A stretch of 64,000 bases of DNA, from NCBI RefSeq assembly GCF_022682495.2, contig NC_071390.1, positions 173,005,220-173,069,219 on the forward strand, read 5' to 3'. Of this stretch, positions 44,621 through 56,890 are shown piece after piece (within the stretch, counting starts at the first letter, position 1; the number at the start of each line of letters is the position of its first letter). A program made the position numbers and the translations under genes. Below the pieces are notes generated by a model that was not told the DNA's origin, searched no databases, and worked only from the letters and a program-made list of their open reading frames with translations. This stretch comes from Desmodus rotundus. Its lineage: Eukaryota; Chordata; Mammalia; Chiroptera; Phyllostomidae.

Positions 44621-44624
44621 CATG

Positions 44625-45815
44625 CTCTACTGGGTTCTGGCCCCCTCAATCAATCTCCAGTCTGCATGGTGGTTCTCACCATTCCATGGTTCAGATTCTC
44701 GCCACGCCATGGCCCAGACTGGTGCTCTGCATAGTCCTGCTCCAAATCATGTATGTTCTGCCCAGCAGAGTGAGTTGACTGCACAAAGAAGTTATAACAG
44801 GAATAGTTACAAATCCTTTTGTAATAATTTGTGAATTATTTACATGAAGGATTTAGATCTATTCAGGTGTGTTTATTTCCATGAACAAAACACTCTTCTT
44901 TTTGTGTGTACAAATGACTGCTTACAAGACAAAAATCCCTTTGACTTGAATAAAAATACATCTTTGGTAAAGACCCAAGTAATTAGAAATAAGAAGCTTA
45001 AAATGACAACCCCAGGAGCTGATGGCTTGATGGCTGGGACTTCAAATGGAATTCCACCTCCTAAGTATAATTAAGCACCTGAAGGAACACTGAGGATTTG
45101 ATGTAAGCCCACAGAAGCCAGAAAATTCAGAACTGAGGCTCTGAAGTCACCAGGATCATCCTGCCCTGGTTCGAGGATGCTTTGATACCACACTTGCCCC
45201 AGGAGGCAGGAGCTGCGTGCAATCTCCTAAACCTCAAGGACCAGAAAATGGGCAGCAAAGAAACACGTATGCCAATTTTCAGCTGCTCCCCTTTGTTGTC
45301 AGCTGAAGGAAACCTATAGGTTTTATTGAGCACATTTAAGAAGGATGCTTCCTCGTCTGGGAGAGAAATGCTTGAGCTATACAAGGGAAATGGCCACCTC
45401 CACTTACATAACATGAAATCCTGTTTCAATGCTCTTTGGTCAAGTGGGGGGTGGTTCCTTTGGGGCTTGACTCTTTTCCTACGGGGCACGAGGAAGGCTT
45501 ATTGTCTAGAGTGGGAAAATCAGGACCTCCCCTGGCTGCACCAAGGGAACCATTTTCCTCCCTTGCAAATGTATGAGAAAATCAATGGAAGCTGCTTGCA
45601 GAAGCAGTGAAGTGGGACAGAATGGGTGTGTGAGGTGGGAACCAGCCCCGCCCAACAAATCTATACAGTAGGAACAATACATCCTTCCCAGGACTTTAGG
45701 GTGGGCAGGGTCTTTTTCTTTTTAACCATTTACCTGTTATTTATTATGTGACTCTTACAGTAGCAGGTTGCCCTGGGAAGGCAAAATAGGTTAACCTACA
45801 TGGAAGGAGGAGGAA
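44625..45815. other. No recognised feature
   Basis: About 1.2 kb with short open frames (longest 120 codons, minus, 45127-45489) and no recognisable domains or repeats. Confidence 0.4.
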
Positions 45816-45829
45816 GTGAGGAGGGAGCC

Positions 45830-46040
45830 ATCATTTGTGAAGGGACCGTGATGGGCCATTATATTTATATTGTTTCACATAATTTAATTTTGTCTACTTT
45901 TTATAATCATCTATGAAGTGGGCTTTCTATAAGGCAACGGCTCAGAGAATTTAGGTAGCATGCTCAATGTCACACAGGGAGTATGGGCAGAACTGGGGGT
46001 TATATTAGAAATGACCCCTGAACCCATGCTTTTGTCTACC
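45830..46040 (-). repeat. MIR SINE
   Basis: 'ttgtttcacataatttaatt', 'cggctcagagaatttaggta' and 'gcatgctcaatgtcacacag' are reversed MIR landmarks. Confidence 0.75.
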
Positions 46041-46554
46041 ACAGCCAGTGGAAAACACATTCACAGTGCACTCACAGAATGTATCTGCGCATTCTTTCTC
46101 TCCTTCCTCCTATTAGGACTTCTTAACAAGAGTTTTCAAAATGCTTGCCTGCAAGTCACTGAGCAGAGAGCTGTTTTAACTGCAGAGGTGGCCAGAGTCA
46201 AGGGAAGGGGTCAGAGCCATGGATGGCTGGGAAGAGTGCCAGGTGTCCACATTTATCTGCCCAGGTTGGCAGGGCAGTGTCCACAGGCTCAGTTCTTTCC
46301 CCACAATCACGATACATCTTCTGAAATGAAATGAGAACATTGTTTGGAAGAAGTAATTAGATAATTGGTACTGGGGAAGAGACTAGGAGACCAGGAGCAA
46401 TTTTCAACTCCATGACACTCTTCATCTGCTTCAGAATGCGAACTAGGTCTTAAAGAATTTGCCTGTGTGGTGGGAAGCATATTTTCTTTCCTACATGATA
46501 GAGAGAAGTAGAATCTCATGGTGAAGACTCAAGTCAGATCAAATTTAAAGAGTA

Positions 46555-46650
46555 AATTATGCCTGTGTCGTAGGGTTGTTATGAAGATTAAATATTTATA
46601 AAGCACTTAGGACAGAACCTGGCACATAGTAGGGATGCAAGTATTTGCTA
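46555..46650 (+). repeat. MIR 3' end
   Basis: 'tcgtagggttgttatgaaga', 'ttaaatatttataaagcact' and 'agaacctggcacatagtagg' are the MIR terminus. Confidence 0.85.
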
Positions 46651-46654
46651 ACTG

Positions 46655-47185
46655 CAAGGCAGTGGGCTGTCCTGTTGTTCTTGCCGGAACATGAGATGCA
46701 AGGGTAGCACGTATTCATGTCTTGTAGTAAATGCCCAGTAAAAGTTTAGTGGATGAAAAGCTCAGGATTCCTATAAGCATTTCAAAATAGGTAAAATTCC
46801 CAGACCCACACCCATTTTATTTCTCAGCAAGCGTGTCTATGTTAAGGTGTGGGGCACATAGAACACTGCAGAATCAAGACTGAGATTGTTCAGTTCTTTC
46901 CCAGTTTTGGAATTCAGCTATTCAAGTCTCTAAAAAAAGGAATAAGTTGAAGAGAGAATATTGCACATACAAATGCTTGGAGCTTCATGGCTTAACCTGT
47001 GTGCCCCACTCCATGTGACCCGCTGAAATGCGCTGGTTGGCTGGTGAAATGAATGTATAGAAGTGACTGTGTTTTTGAAGAGATAGGTAAACACTTCCTG
47101 ATAGCTGAAGGGTCCTTTGGTAATCTTCAATAAAGGGTTGATTTATCCCGGTGCAGCTCCCAACCCCCTTCGCAGCAGCAGGAAT
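46655..47185. other. No recognised feature
   Basis: No recognised repeat or gene. Confidence 0.4.
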
Positions 47186-47189
47186 GAGA

Positions 47190-47340
47190 GAGGTGCTACA
47201 ACAAATTACTTGATTAGCTATCTTTCAAATTAAATTGGTTCTCATCTGGATGTTGTCAAAAGTATCTAAGGCCTGGAGAAGATTACAGTGTTTATGAATC
47301 AGAAGCGGCTGCTTCTATTTGTAATGGCACTTTGTTTTTT
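47190..47340. promoter_or_regulatory. Repeat-free AT-rich island, candidate conserved element
   Basis: 'acttgattagctatctttca', 'aattaaattggttctcatct' and 'gtgtttatgaatcagaagcg' carry TAAT/ATTA-type homeodomain words. A 13-T run follows at 47334-47349. Function is inference only. Confidence 0.2.
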
Positions 47341-47349
47341 TTTTTTTTT

Positions 47350-48215
47350 AAACCCTGATTTGACAATCCTCCTTTCAGATTTTCGTTTACTGCAGATGTG
47401 AAACCAGGCAAGATGGTAAAGCACAAAGCACAGGTTTTGTCATGGAAATTCTAAAATGCCCCCAACTGTGGCAGTGGTGGGAGATGTTGGCTTGGCTGTC
47501 CAGGGAGAGAGTGAACCTGGCAGATGACAATGACAGGGAGTTATGTAAATAGATTTCTGGAGCCAGGCAGTTGGGCTTCCATAGAAAATAGAAATCTACA
47601 AGCAGAAAGGATGCTAAGAACATGCTGGGGGGAGGGCGGATACAGCTCTTATCCACAGCCGGCACGGAGGTCTGTGTTCGCTCCTTGTGTCCCCGCGGAG
47701 GGCGCCGCAATTTAACAAGAGGCCTTTCGGTAGTTATCATGTTGCTTTGGGTTCCAGACATTTTTCTTTTTCTGGCTCCTTCTCCAAAGTGACTTTGCAA
47801 AAGTGTTAAGTTTAGCTCTTAGTTACCGGGAACTGGACGGCTCAGAGGACCGACATGTCCTGTGCTACCATCCAGAGAGCCTACGGACTGCGACTCCAGG
47901 GCATTCTTACATCTGGAACTTTCTACCTGGTTATCAAGGAAGAAGTATTCGTTCTGTGAGACGGCTTTGTATTATGTCTGGGGAGGCAACGTGACTAAGG
48001 AGCTACACAGAACTGAGTGGGAGTCCTGCCTTCAGCCCTTAATGGTTCTATCCTGCTGGTGAAACGCATTGCTCTCTCCTGGTCTCTGTAAAACGCCACT
48101 GCGAGACCTGACACTGAGTCGTTTTAACGACTCCGTGTTTGTACGTATTTAGTGGGTGCTTTACTCACTGGTCACTGTTACTAACGGTAGAACTTTGAAA
48201 GAGGCGTAAGGGGCA
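47350..48215. other. No recognised feature
   Basis: Short open frames only (longest 137 codons, minus, 47387-47800) without recognisable motifs. Confidence 0.4.
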
Positions 48216-48219
48216 ACAT

Positions 48220-48365
48220 TGTCTTTGAGGTCAGCTGCTACCTGTCCTCAAGTGGGTAACTGAAACTCTGAGTGGGGACTGCTGAGCCCACCTCATAGGG
48301 TTTTGGTGACAATTGAATGAGGCATTTGCCGAGTATCTGGAATATAATAAGCACTGAGGAAACGA
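48220..48365 (+). repeat. MIR SINE, diverged
   Basis: 'gctacctgtcctcaagtggg', 'cctcatagggttttggtgac' and 'tggaatataataagcactga' follow MIR order. Confidence 0.7.
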
Positions 48366-48449
48366 ATGAATGGTTGTTGTGTGGTTTTTGTTATTACTGC
48401 TTGAGGCTACCATTGCCCATGAAAATGAAGTAACGAACTTCCCCTAGAC

Positions 48450-48680
48450 AATCCCTTTCCCTTTACTCTGGTACATGGATTTCATAACATCTGAAAGTTT
48501 TGCTTGTCTCTTTGCTTGTTTCTTGTCTCACTCCGCTTCTGGAATGCTAGCTTATGAGATCAGGGAGCATTTACTTGTCTAATTCCCTGCAGTTCCCTCC
48601 ACGTCCTAGTTCAATGTCTGGCTCATCAGGAACACTCAATAAATATCTGTGGTGTGAATGAATGCATGAAGGAATGAAAA
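48450..48680 (+). repeat. LINE-2 3' end
   Basis: 'ggaatgctagcttatgagat', 'cagggagcatttacttgtct', 'atgtctggctcatcaggaac' and 'actcaataaatatctgtggt' with a GAATGAATG end define the L2 terminus. Confidence 0.85.
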
Positions 48681-48884
48681 GAGGGTTCAGGCAGAACACC
48701 ACTTTCGCCATCCCTTTGGGGTCCCTGGACCACCAGGCAGTAGTTTCATCTGCCTGATGCCTTGATGGATTGTTCTGTGCGCATCATCCTCAGAGCAGAT
48801 TCTCTCCACCTCTCCACATCTTCTCAGGCCCCTTCCTTCCCCTGCCTGCTCCCCTCCCCCAACCAGTGTGTGCACAGGGAATGC

Positions 48885-49100
48885 AAACTAATTTAACCAA
48901 AGCCAAACATAATTAGGAGAGTAAATCTGCTACTGCCGCTGTTGCTGCTGCTGGAGCAGCAGAAAAAAAATCATACAGTGCATTCCAAAATGAAATCCGG
49001 TCTCGAGGCTTGGGGGACCCCCTGCTGTTGGCGTAATGGCTGTGCTTCTGGGCTGCCCCCTTCTCCACTAGTTTGGCTCAGAAAGAGTTAATGGTGCAGT
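48885..49100. promoter_or_regulatory. Repeat-free island with hairpin, candidate conserved element
   Basis: 'aactaatttaaccaaagcca' and 'aacataattaggagagtaaa' are followed by a CTG-rich segment ending in the perfect inverted repeat CTGCTGCT-GG-AGCAGCAG and an eight-A run. No repeat family was recognised. Function is inference. Confidence 0.25.
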
Positions 49101-49213
49101 GGCGCCCCTTTGCTGCCAGACACTGCAAGATAACAGCCACCCTACCCAGGATTCACTGACAGTGCCATTTGACCCAAAGACCGTTCCAAATCCCAAGGTA
49201 TTTTTCCCCTTTA

Positions 49214-49400
49214 TTTGTCGTTCATTCATTCATTTTGTTTCCTTCCTTCCTTCCTTCTTTCCTTCCTTCCTTCCTTCATTCTAGCTTCTGCTATTGTGCC
49301 AGGCACTATGCTGAGTGTAGAATTCCAGCAGAGAGGAAGCTGGTCCAGGGTGTCTCTTTTGGGGGTAAGTGTCCTGGGGGCCTACAGTTTTGGGAAGACA
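49214..49400 (-). repeat. LINE-2 3' end with (TTCC)n expansion
   Basis: 'cgttcattcattcattttgt' passes into a TTCC run (about 49240-49277), then 'tgtgccaggcactatgctga', the reversed L2 end. The simple repeat lies inside the L2 terminus. Confidence 0.7.
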
Positions 49401-49954
49401 AGTCTAGGATCTAAGGTGCCCCTTGGTTTCTCCTGGTTTCTGGTTGAATATCCCAATATAACCGCCCCCCCCGTCCTTTATAGGTCTCTCAGGGACAGGA
49501 AGTATCAGCATTTGAGGAATTAGCATAATAAGCACTTTCTTTTGACTTGGATTTTGTTTATTTGGGTTGCCTGATCTGGGGGAACCCGATGTGCAATAGA
49601 TTACACAGAGCACCATCTTCCCTCTCTTCATCACCACCCCTGAAGTCCCTCTGCAGCTGTCCCTTGGCATCCTGAAGTGTCACATTAGTACACAGCCCCT
49701 TAGCCAGTCTTGCTGTAGGTGAAGGCAATGGAGGACATTCTTGGAACTTACCTGAAGCCAGATACCACATGGCATCTGGGTGGTCATGCCCCCACTTCAC
49801 CACTACACAAGGGACACATCTTAGGCACAGTGGACAGAACATCCCCATATCCAGGAAAAAGGGGGACAATGATACACACATGACCCAAGCTTAGTGTCAT
49901 TCAAACCTAAGTACTGGGACACAAATCTGAACATGCATCCTGACATCGCCCTTT

Positions 49955-50195
49955 CTAGTGACAATATTTACAGCATAGTGAGCGCCGGCAGTGGGCCGTG
50001 CACTTCGGGAAGCCCTTTATACATGGGGTGTGTCGAATCTTTAGAGCAATCCTGCAAAGCAGCAGCATACTTCCTGCTTTTTGAGTGACAGATCAAGGCT
50101 CGACAGTAAGAAGTGACTTGTCAGTGCCATAGGCCTTCCAGGTGGCAGAACTGGGGTTTGAGCGCAGGTTTGCCCTTACTTTGCTATTACAGCAC
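49955..50195 (-). repeat. MIR SINE, near full length
   Basis: 'ctttagagcaatcctgcaaa', 'cagtaagaagtgacttgtca' and 'gcagaactggggtttgagcg' then 'caggtttgcc' are reversed MIR landmarks. Confidence 0.75.
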
Positions 50196-50199
50196 CTGA

Positions 50200-50405
50200 T
50201 GCTTTGTTTATAATCAATCTTGTTGCACCCTGTTCTTATTACCTGTTTATCATTGCTTATTCTCTCTGTCAACTACACCGTTTTTGAGGTAGGGCTGTAT
50301 CTTTATGGTTTCCTGTGGGTCCCCCAACCCTTATCATAATCCCTGACTTAGGGTAACTATTTGTTACACATTTATTGAATAAAGGAGGGAAGAAATGAAT
50401 AAAGG
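50200..50405 (+). repeat. LINE-2 3' end
   Basis: 'tacctgtttatcattgctta', 'tttttgaggtagggctgtat' and 'acacatttattgaataaagg' fit the L2 terminus. Confidence 0.65.
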
Positions 50406-50409
50406 CCTC

Positions 50410-51050
50410 TTCAACACCTGGTACTTCCTCCATCCCCTATAGCAACCTTAAAAATATGATTTCAACATTTTTTGCAGGGATGACTTTCATTTCCATTTTG
50501 TTACTCTATTTAAATATCAACCATGGGTCCCCTCCCTTCCAGGGCCCTTAAGACAGCGCAGTTCTGAGGCGGCTAATCTGAGAGAAGTCAGGTGTGCTGG
50601 GCATCACTCTGCCAGTGCCGGGTGCATTCATGAATGACTTGGGCATAGGGCCTGTAGGTCTGGGGGTCCAATTTTCTGTGGGGAGGGAAGGCCTCTGGTC
50701 TCTGGTGAGACCCGTGTGCTTCCCAAGGACAGCAGGGCTCTGCCCTTTGAGGAGTTCCCGGTTCTCAGTCTCAGGTAGATACACGGGGAGGCAGGAGAGC
50801 AATATGAGAACTTCCCGTGTCCTGATGGCCTGGTTCCTCTGCCTTAGCCTGTCGTGTCCACTCCAACCATTTGAGTGGACTGCCGTGATTTCTCTGTGCG
50901 AATGAGTGTTCATGTTGCTACCCGGCTAAGGAGACCAAATATTTGTTACTTGTGGGGCCTATTTGCATCCCCAGGCTTTGGTTTCTAAGTCCATAAGAGA
51001 CTCATAGTGTAAGGGAGGAGACAAATCTTTTCCTTCTACCCATCTTAGGT
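50410..51050. other. No recognised feature
   Basis: Overlapping short open frames on both strands at 50548-50913 without recognisable product. Confidence 0.4.
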
Positions 51051-51054
51051 TTTC

Positions 51055-51440
51055 TGGCTGGGGCCTGCAATTTAGACGGACAAAAACAGATTTACCAGAG
51101 GACAGCAAAGAGAAGTTTATTGACATGCTTGTCATGTACGCACATAGGGAACATTCACTGATAAGTAACTCAAAGAGGTGGTTAGGACTTCGGCTTCCAC
51201 AGCATTTAACAAATGGACAAAAATCTGTACAGCGGTGACAAGACGAAGGGAAAGGACCTTGAATTTCTAGGAGTGGAAAATTGTGAGAAGGTAAATATTT
51301 AGGGAACTAACGGAAGATAAGAGCTAGTGAGCAAAGTTGTCATGTTCACTTTCTTTGATTTCTTTGGTGTCATCTCTGGGGTAATGGGGTCCAGAGTTGT
51401 CTCTGGTGATTAACTTCTGTCCTTCCTGGTGGCAGGGGAC
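51055..51440. repeat. Possible ancient interspersed repeat
   Basis: The succession 'ctgcaatttagacggacaaa', 'agaagtttattgacatgctt', 'cacagcatttaacaaatgga' and 'gggtccagagttgtctctgg' feels repeat-like, but I cannot assign a family. Confidence 0.3.
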
Positions 51441-51574
51441 ATCTTTTACAAAATGATGCTTGCTTTTAGGCAAACAGGGAGAGCAGAGAGCTTTCTTACC
51501 TGCCTTTTCTCAGTTGTCTCCAGCTAAAAATAATCCTCCTGCCACCCTGATGTACTTTGGGCACAGTCTCTTCC

Positions 51575-51745
51575 CCTACGATAGTCAGCAAATATGCGCT
51601 GGGACACGTGAGTGCCAGGTACTGCAGAGCTTCAGCAGTGGGCACAACACAGAACGTCTGCCTTGTTTGGCTCACATTCTGGTTGGGGAAAGAGAGACAA
51701 TAGACAAATACGCATGTAGAATAGCAGATGCTCAAAGGTTTTGTG
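51575..51745 (-). repeat. LINE-2 3' end
   Basis: 'agtgccaggtactgcagagc', 'tggctcacattctggttggg' and 'gagacaatagacaaatacgc' are the reversed L2 end. Confidence 0.75.
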
Positions 51746-51749
51746 GTCG

Positions 51750-53000
51750 ATTGTGATGCCGATGCCAGCATTTGCCAGCTCTGCTAATGAGTCTCCCTGG
51801 AAACTTCGTGGTTGATAAAAGGATTAAGAACTTAGATCCGTCCTGCATGTAGATCCGCTGACTTACGAGTTACAGAAGCCTGTGGATCCTGGTGGATGCC
51901 GGATTCCGCAGTTACGTTCTGGCTGGGAAGAAATTCAATTAAAATGTGTGTGTTCAAACTTTCTTCTTAAGATATTTGTTCCAGAAATCAGAGCTTCTTT
52001 TTAGTGGTTGTTAATATCAGGAAATGAATATCTGATTACATCTTTCCAAGGCAAGTCCCTTAGCAGCAGGTGGAATCTCATTTTATCACATCCTCTGCAT
52101 AATTCATTCTGGGGGGAGTCCCTTGGGTTTTGCTTTCCAAACTTGAGGAGAAAAATGAAGCTGGTTTGGGGTCATAAGAGTTTGTAACCTTTCTGGATAA
52201 GCAAAAATACCTAATGAAATTCCAGGAACAGACCCTGAAAAGTGGACTTTTTGAGAAACGGAGGAGCTAGGTCCTTCTCTCCTCTGGTGTGGGTGTGTGG
52301 GGTGAGGGGGAGGGAGCAACCTGAAATAAGTGTGAGCTTGCAGACCAGCCAGCCTGTGTGTTCTCCACGTGGCCCTGTTCATCCGTCAGGCATTTCCCAG
52401 GGACCACTTCCCATGCTTGAGTAGAACTTACTGTCACAAGAACATTCTGGAACATGTTTCGTCTGCTTTTGCCCGATGCAGCGGCTGCCTGCCATGGAAG
52501 CCAGGTGGTGCTGGCACAGTGCATTTGGTCAGAACGGGTGGTTTCAGCTGTGCATTACGGTGATGCGTCTGTTCTCACCACAAACCCTTAGGTGTCTCAG
52601 CAGAGCATGTGGCATTCTCCCTGGAGCTGACCTCCACCTCTTCTGTTCTCGACTGGCCTGGGGTAAAACTGGGACCTGGGAAAGGATGGAACTGTTAGGT
52701 GCTTTCTTCTGTCCCTGCTGTTTCTGAGCACTGGGGTGACTATGGCCTGGGGTCTTCAGGACTCGGTGCCACTCTGTTTATCAAGCCAGCAGGCATTTTC
52801 TTTGTGTCACCTGTAATTTCTTCCAAGCTTTTTAAAAAATAAATGTATTTTTACAATACTGGATCACTAAACTGACCTATACATCTGTGTGTGTAATTTA
52901 ATATTACACTTCTTTTGTTCACTATTATATCATAAGCGTCTTCCCATGCCATGAAGAAAAACTGAAAAATAACTCTTTTTTCTCAATTATAAAGCAATGC
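51750..53000. other. No recognised feature
   Basis: About 1.25 kb with no recognised repeat, RNA gene or gene. AT-rich near 52830-52990. Confidence 0.4.
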
Positions 53001-53004
53001 TCAT

Positions 53005-53368
53005 TCTCTTAGTCCATTTGGGCTGCTAACAAAATCCCATACATTGTGTGGCTTATAAACAACAGAAATTTATTTCTTGCAGTTCTGGAGGCCGGAAGTT
53101 TCAGGTCAGTTCCAGGCGCGGTCAGGTTCTGGTAAAGGCCCTCTCCCAGCTGCAGAATGTCGTCCCCTCCCTGTAACCTCACGTGGCAGGTGGAAGGAAG
53201 GGGCTAGGGACCTCAGGGGGGTCTCTTCTAAAGCGGCACTGATTTCATTTATGAGAGCTCCAACTTCATGACCTAATAATGTCCAATGACCCCACCTCCT
53301 GATGCCATCACTGTGGGCATTGGGTTTCAACACGAATTTTAGGGGCCCACACACAGAGCCAGGTCTTT
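53005..53368 (-). mobile_element. MLT1-like LTR (ancient endogenous retroviral LTR)
   Basis: Read on the plus strand it starts 'ttagtccatttgggctgcta', continues 'tggcttataaacaacagaaa' and 'cagttctggaggccggaagt', and ends with 'gaccccacctcctgatgcca'. These are reversed MaLR LTR blocks. Solitary and non-coding. Confidence 0.8.
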
Positions 53369-53499
53369 AGCTTTAACTGCTGTAGTGCTACTGAATGGAT
53401 ACTCTCTGTTACTTCTTTTTGGAGAATGAAAACAGGTACAGAAGAACAGGGGTACATAATAGGTCCTGGATAGAACTGTTAGGAGAAGTCGGAAAGAAA

Positions 53500-53600
53500 G
53501 AGATTGATGGGCTACCAATGGCAGGTTAACATTAGACCCCAGACAGCCTTGAATGGAATACAGAGGAGTTTGAACTTTATTTTTCTGGGTAGGAAATTGT
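53500..53600 (-). repeat. LINE-2 fragment
   Basis: 'cagacagccttgaatggaat' and 'gagtttgaactttatttttc' resemble the reversed L2 'gccatggtaaggactttgga..ttttattc' block. Confidence 0.4.
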
Positions 53601-54034
53601 GTTCAAATTGTTGACCAGTGCAGAGGAGGACCAGGTATGGCTTAAGCAAATGCACAGCCTTCTTGGTTGACCCAGCCTTGGGCAAGCTCTGCCTCTGTAG
53701 TCATTGTGGCATTCGGAGCCATTGCTCGTGATGGGAGGGAAAAGAGACAATCTGAGGTTGGAAGGGAAAAGGGGCAAACTGAGGTCATTGACACAGACCC
53801 TCAGGTGTGAGACTAGCCTCTGAGACTGGAAGATAGGAAAGACAGGAGGCTTCCTGTCTTCCTGTAAATACTGGCTGGTGGTCTGGAAGCCTAGAAGGTG
53901 ACATCATGAATGCTTTTACAAGTCACTTTATCTGTCGCATAACCATATAATGTACAAGGTCCCCAAACAGAGGTCCAGGGAGTAGAACAAATGACCAAAT
54001 CAGCATCGGGTTATAAGAGTATGCCTTTGTGGAT

Positions 54035-54205
54035 GAGGTGCCTGTCTCTCCTAGCCTCAGTGTCTTCATCTGTACAATGGGACAATAGAGTATTTGTCCC
54101 ACAATATTGCTGATGGCTTTAAATGGCACATGTGGAAAGTATTTAGCATTGGTACTTGGCACATGTAAAAAGTGTTCAGGTAACGGTAACTATTATCAGT
54201 ATTTT
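54035..54205 (+). repeat. MIR SINE
   Basis: 'ctagcctcagtgtcttcatc', 'tgtacaatgggacaatagag' and 'tacttggcacatgtaaaaag' follow MIR order. Confidence 0.8.
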
Positions 54206-54209
54206 TCAT

Positions 54210-54985
54210 CAACATCGCTATCATTAATTATCTTGTTTAATTCTCAAGCCAGATTATTAGTCCTGTAGTGGAGGTAATGTAGCATTAGTGGTATTGATAA
54301 AATGTAATGTCAAGTGGCTATTGGCCCAAAAACAAGGCCTTAAGAATATCCCTGTCTGCTAGTAATCCTCCTAACTCAACGTTTTCCACCGTGAGGCTCT
54401 AGAGGCAACGATTTTTTTAAAATGTGGTTTTGCGCCCATTGTAGTGAGAGCCCTGGGCAATTTGTGTGATCGGATTACGGTGAGGAAGTGTTTGTTCAGG
54501 CTCTGGTCTCTTTGATATTGCCGGGGGTTTCACCTATTGATCTCCTTCATCCCCAGGTAGAGAAATAAGACTCTTTTTTTATGTGGCCGTGTTTCCAGTA
54601 CTATCAGGACAGAAGTTTTTTAGAGGCTGCATGTCCAGCTCTGCCTCTGAGCACACCTGTGCCTTCCCCTGTTCTTCCACCTGTTCACCAGAGTCGGTAA
54701 TAAACACTTCCCGAGGAGAGGCTACCCGCAAGCAAGCCCAGGTCTTTTTATTGGGGGTAAGAGGGGACTCTCTTGATGACACCTGCCATTGTATCTCACC
54801 TAGCTCCATCACGGTACAGGTGAGGAAGGGGGATGAATGTCAACAGCATGAAAATTAAACATCTGTAAGCTGGTTGACCTGCATTCTGGTCCCAGGTCTC
54901 CCAGCACCTAGTATGTGACCGTAAGTGCCAGCAGGTCTCCACCTGTAGTCAAGGGTATCTGTGAATATGTGTTTGAATGTCTATC
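54210..54985. other. No recognised feature
   Basis: Short open frames without recognisable product; no repeat recognised. Confidence 0.4.
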
Positions 54986-54989
54986 TCCC

Positions 54990-55115
54990 CAGAAGCCTGC
55001 AGGAAAACAAGGTCGGTGTTCATCTCCTTTCTTGCTGTATCCTCATGACCTGGAGCAATGTTTGACCTAGCAGAAGCCCCATCCATTACTATTTGTTGAA
55101 TGAAAAGCAATAATA
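54990..55115 (+). repeat. LINE-2 3' end
   Basis: 'caggaaaacaaggtcggtgt', 'cttgctgtatcctcatgacc' and 'ttactatttgttgaatgaaa' are the L2 terminus. Confidence 0.7.
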
Positions 55116-55124
55116 GGTAGCCAT

Positions 55125-55330
55125 CATGGAGTATTTTCTCCCCTTCAGGCACATTATGTGAATTGTGCCATTTAATTTAGTCATCACATCTGTTTAAGGG
55201 TGGATAATATTACCATCATCTTCATTTTACGGATTAGGAATTGAAGCCAGCAAGTCTTAGCAACTTGCTCAAGGTCACACGGGTAAATACATAGTGAAGG
55301 TGCCCTGAGTTTCATTGCCCTTGGATATAA
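55125..55330 (-). repeat. MIR SINE
   Basis: 'tgccatttaatttagtcatc', 'catcttcattttacggatta' and 'caacttgctcaaggtcacac' are reversed MIR landmarks. Confidence 0.85.
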
Positions 55331-55334
55331 AATT

Positions 55335-56445
55335 AGGGTGCTTGAACCAGCCCATGTCTATGTGACCTTGCAATTCTAAAATTAGACATACTGAACCTGC
55401 TTCCCAGGCCAATGCTCCTTTATCCCAATCTTGTTGTTTCCCTGTAATTCAGAGGAGGGAAATTTTAGGACAAATACACAGTTTCCACAAAGCTCACTTT
55501 ATTTCTTTTTTGTGTTTCCTTTTTAAGGGAAGTGGGATGGAACCAATGAGTTCGTCTGGCTTCCAGCGGGGGCTAGGGAGGGGGCAGGGGGGGCTGTGCC
55601 AAGCTGGAAGGGAGAGTCTCTCTGGAGACCTTGGCTTAGGTGGCCTGGGGATTTGAACTTGTGACGCTGCTGGCAGGCGTTCTCACCACGGCTCAGATGA
55701 GCAACGGTTATGCAGTTCGCTTCCCCTCTCTAAGCACACTGCAGGATGGCTGATCTTCTTGAAATCACTCTTATTTAAGAATCAGACTTTTTTTAAAGCA
55801 CATGCATCCTCTGAAACCTTCTATGGCTTTATGGAACTCTGAATGCACTTTCTAAGCACGGGTGGCCTGGGTCTATCTGCCTGTCTTCTTTCACTTGCAC
55901 TGTTACCCACATAGAAAGGAGACTGGATGGCACGTTAAATGTCTCGTTGACTTGGGTGATGAGAGGACAGAAAGCCCTGTCTTCTGAGAAAAGAGTTGAA
56001 AGGCGTGGAGATGATTAGCTTGGAGAAGAGGAAGGGCCATGTGGCCATGGCTGTGTCTTCAACTATCTGAAGGCCATTTTTTTAAAAAAGAAGGAGACTA
56101 ATATTTAGGATTCTCAGGTGGTGAGTCAGCCCTAATGCTGATAAAAGAGTAGTCAAGAGAAATGGGTGGAGAGCATAAGCCAATTTCTCCATCACCCCCT
56201 AACTGCCCTTTCAGCTGCAGTGATGAAGACAATGGCCAGGAATGTCCAAAAGGTTCAGGCGCCATTGCATGTTTATTCTAGCTTCTGTACAAGGTTCCTG
56301 CCCTTTTTAACTTGCTATGATGATCCCACTAGCAGAAATGAAATTTGAAATTATTTTGACTTCTTTTGTTTTCTTCTCCAAAATGCACAATCCTCTTTCT
56401 TTCTTTCTTTTTATAACAGTTAAAATAATGAAAACATGGCAGTGT
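55335..56445. other. No recognised feature; tRNA-like words near 55650
   Basis: At about 55648-55695 'gggatttgaacttgtgacgc' and 'ggcgttctcaccacggctc' recall an antisense tRNA-derived SINE head, but no SINE body or tail is visible. Confidence 0.3.
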
Positions 56446-56449
56446 CTCC

Positions 56450-56605
56450 GTTTGCTGTAACAGGATATTTGTTACTCAGTTACCCTCTTGACAAATTTTA
56501 TTGTGTGCATTGCCCTCTGCCAGGCTCTGAGATAGAGCAAGATGAACTTGGTCAGTACCCTCATGCAGCAAAGGATCTGGAACAGTGGGCAGACAATAAA
56601 CACGT
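56450..56605 (-). repeat. LINE-2 3' end
   Basis: 'tgccctctgccaggctctga', 'gtcagtaccctcatgcagca' and 'gcagacaataaacacgtgag' are the reversed L2 end. Confidence 0.75.
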
Positions 56606-56694
56606 GAGCAAATCCAATATGTGTTCTCTGCCTCTCACAACTTTATTAACTCTGTATTGGGAATTTCAGTTTTCTTAGTACAGTTCAAAACACA

Positions 56695-56890
56695 TTTCTT
56701 AAGCACATTCCATGTGTCTTGAACAGTGTTACGTGCATTATTATTAGTTTTTAAAATTTTAGTCTACATTTTAACCCCCTAGGGGAGGCACTGACATCAG
56801 TCAGAAGGTGGCCACCAAGAAGATTAAGCTGTTGATCTGCAGTGAGAGGTGTAACCAAGGCTGGAGCTCAGATTTGGACGCTGGAGGCTT
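56695..56890 (-). repeat. MIR SINE, diverged
   Basis: 'gcacattccatgtgtcttga', 'acagtgttacgtgcattatt' and 'aaccaaggctggagctcaga' are reversed MIR landmarks. Confidence 0.65.

Noticed and set aside
22413..49283. Regular short repeats that could suggest CRISPR-like arrays
   Set aside because: They are CA, TA, ATTC and TTCC microsatellites without spacers, in eukaryotic DNA.
55648..55695. tRNA-like words suggesting a SINE head or tRNA gene
   Set aside because: No acceptor-stem pairing, SINE body or A-rich tail can be seen around them.
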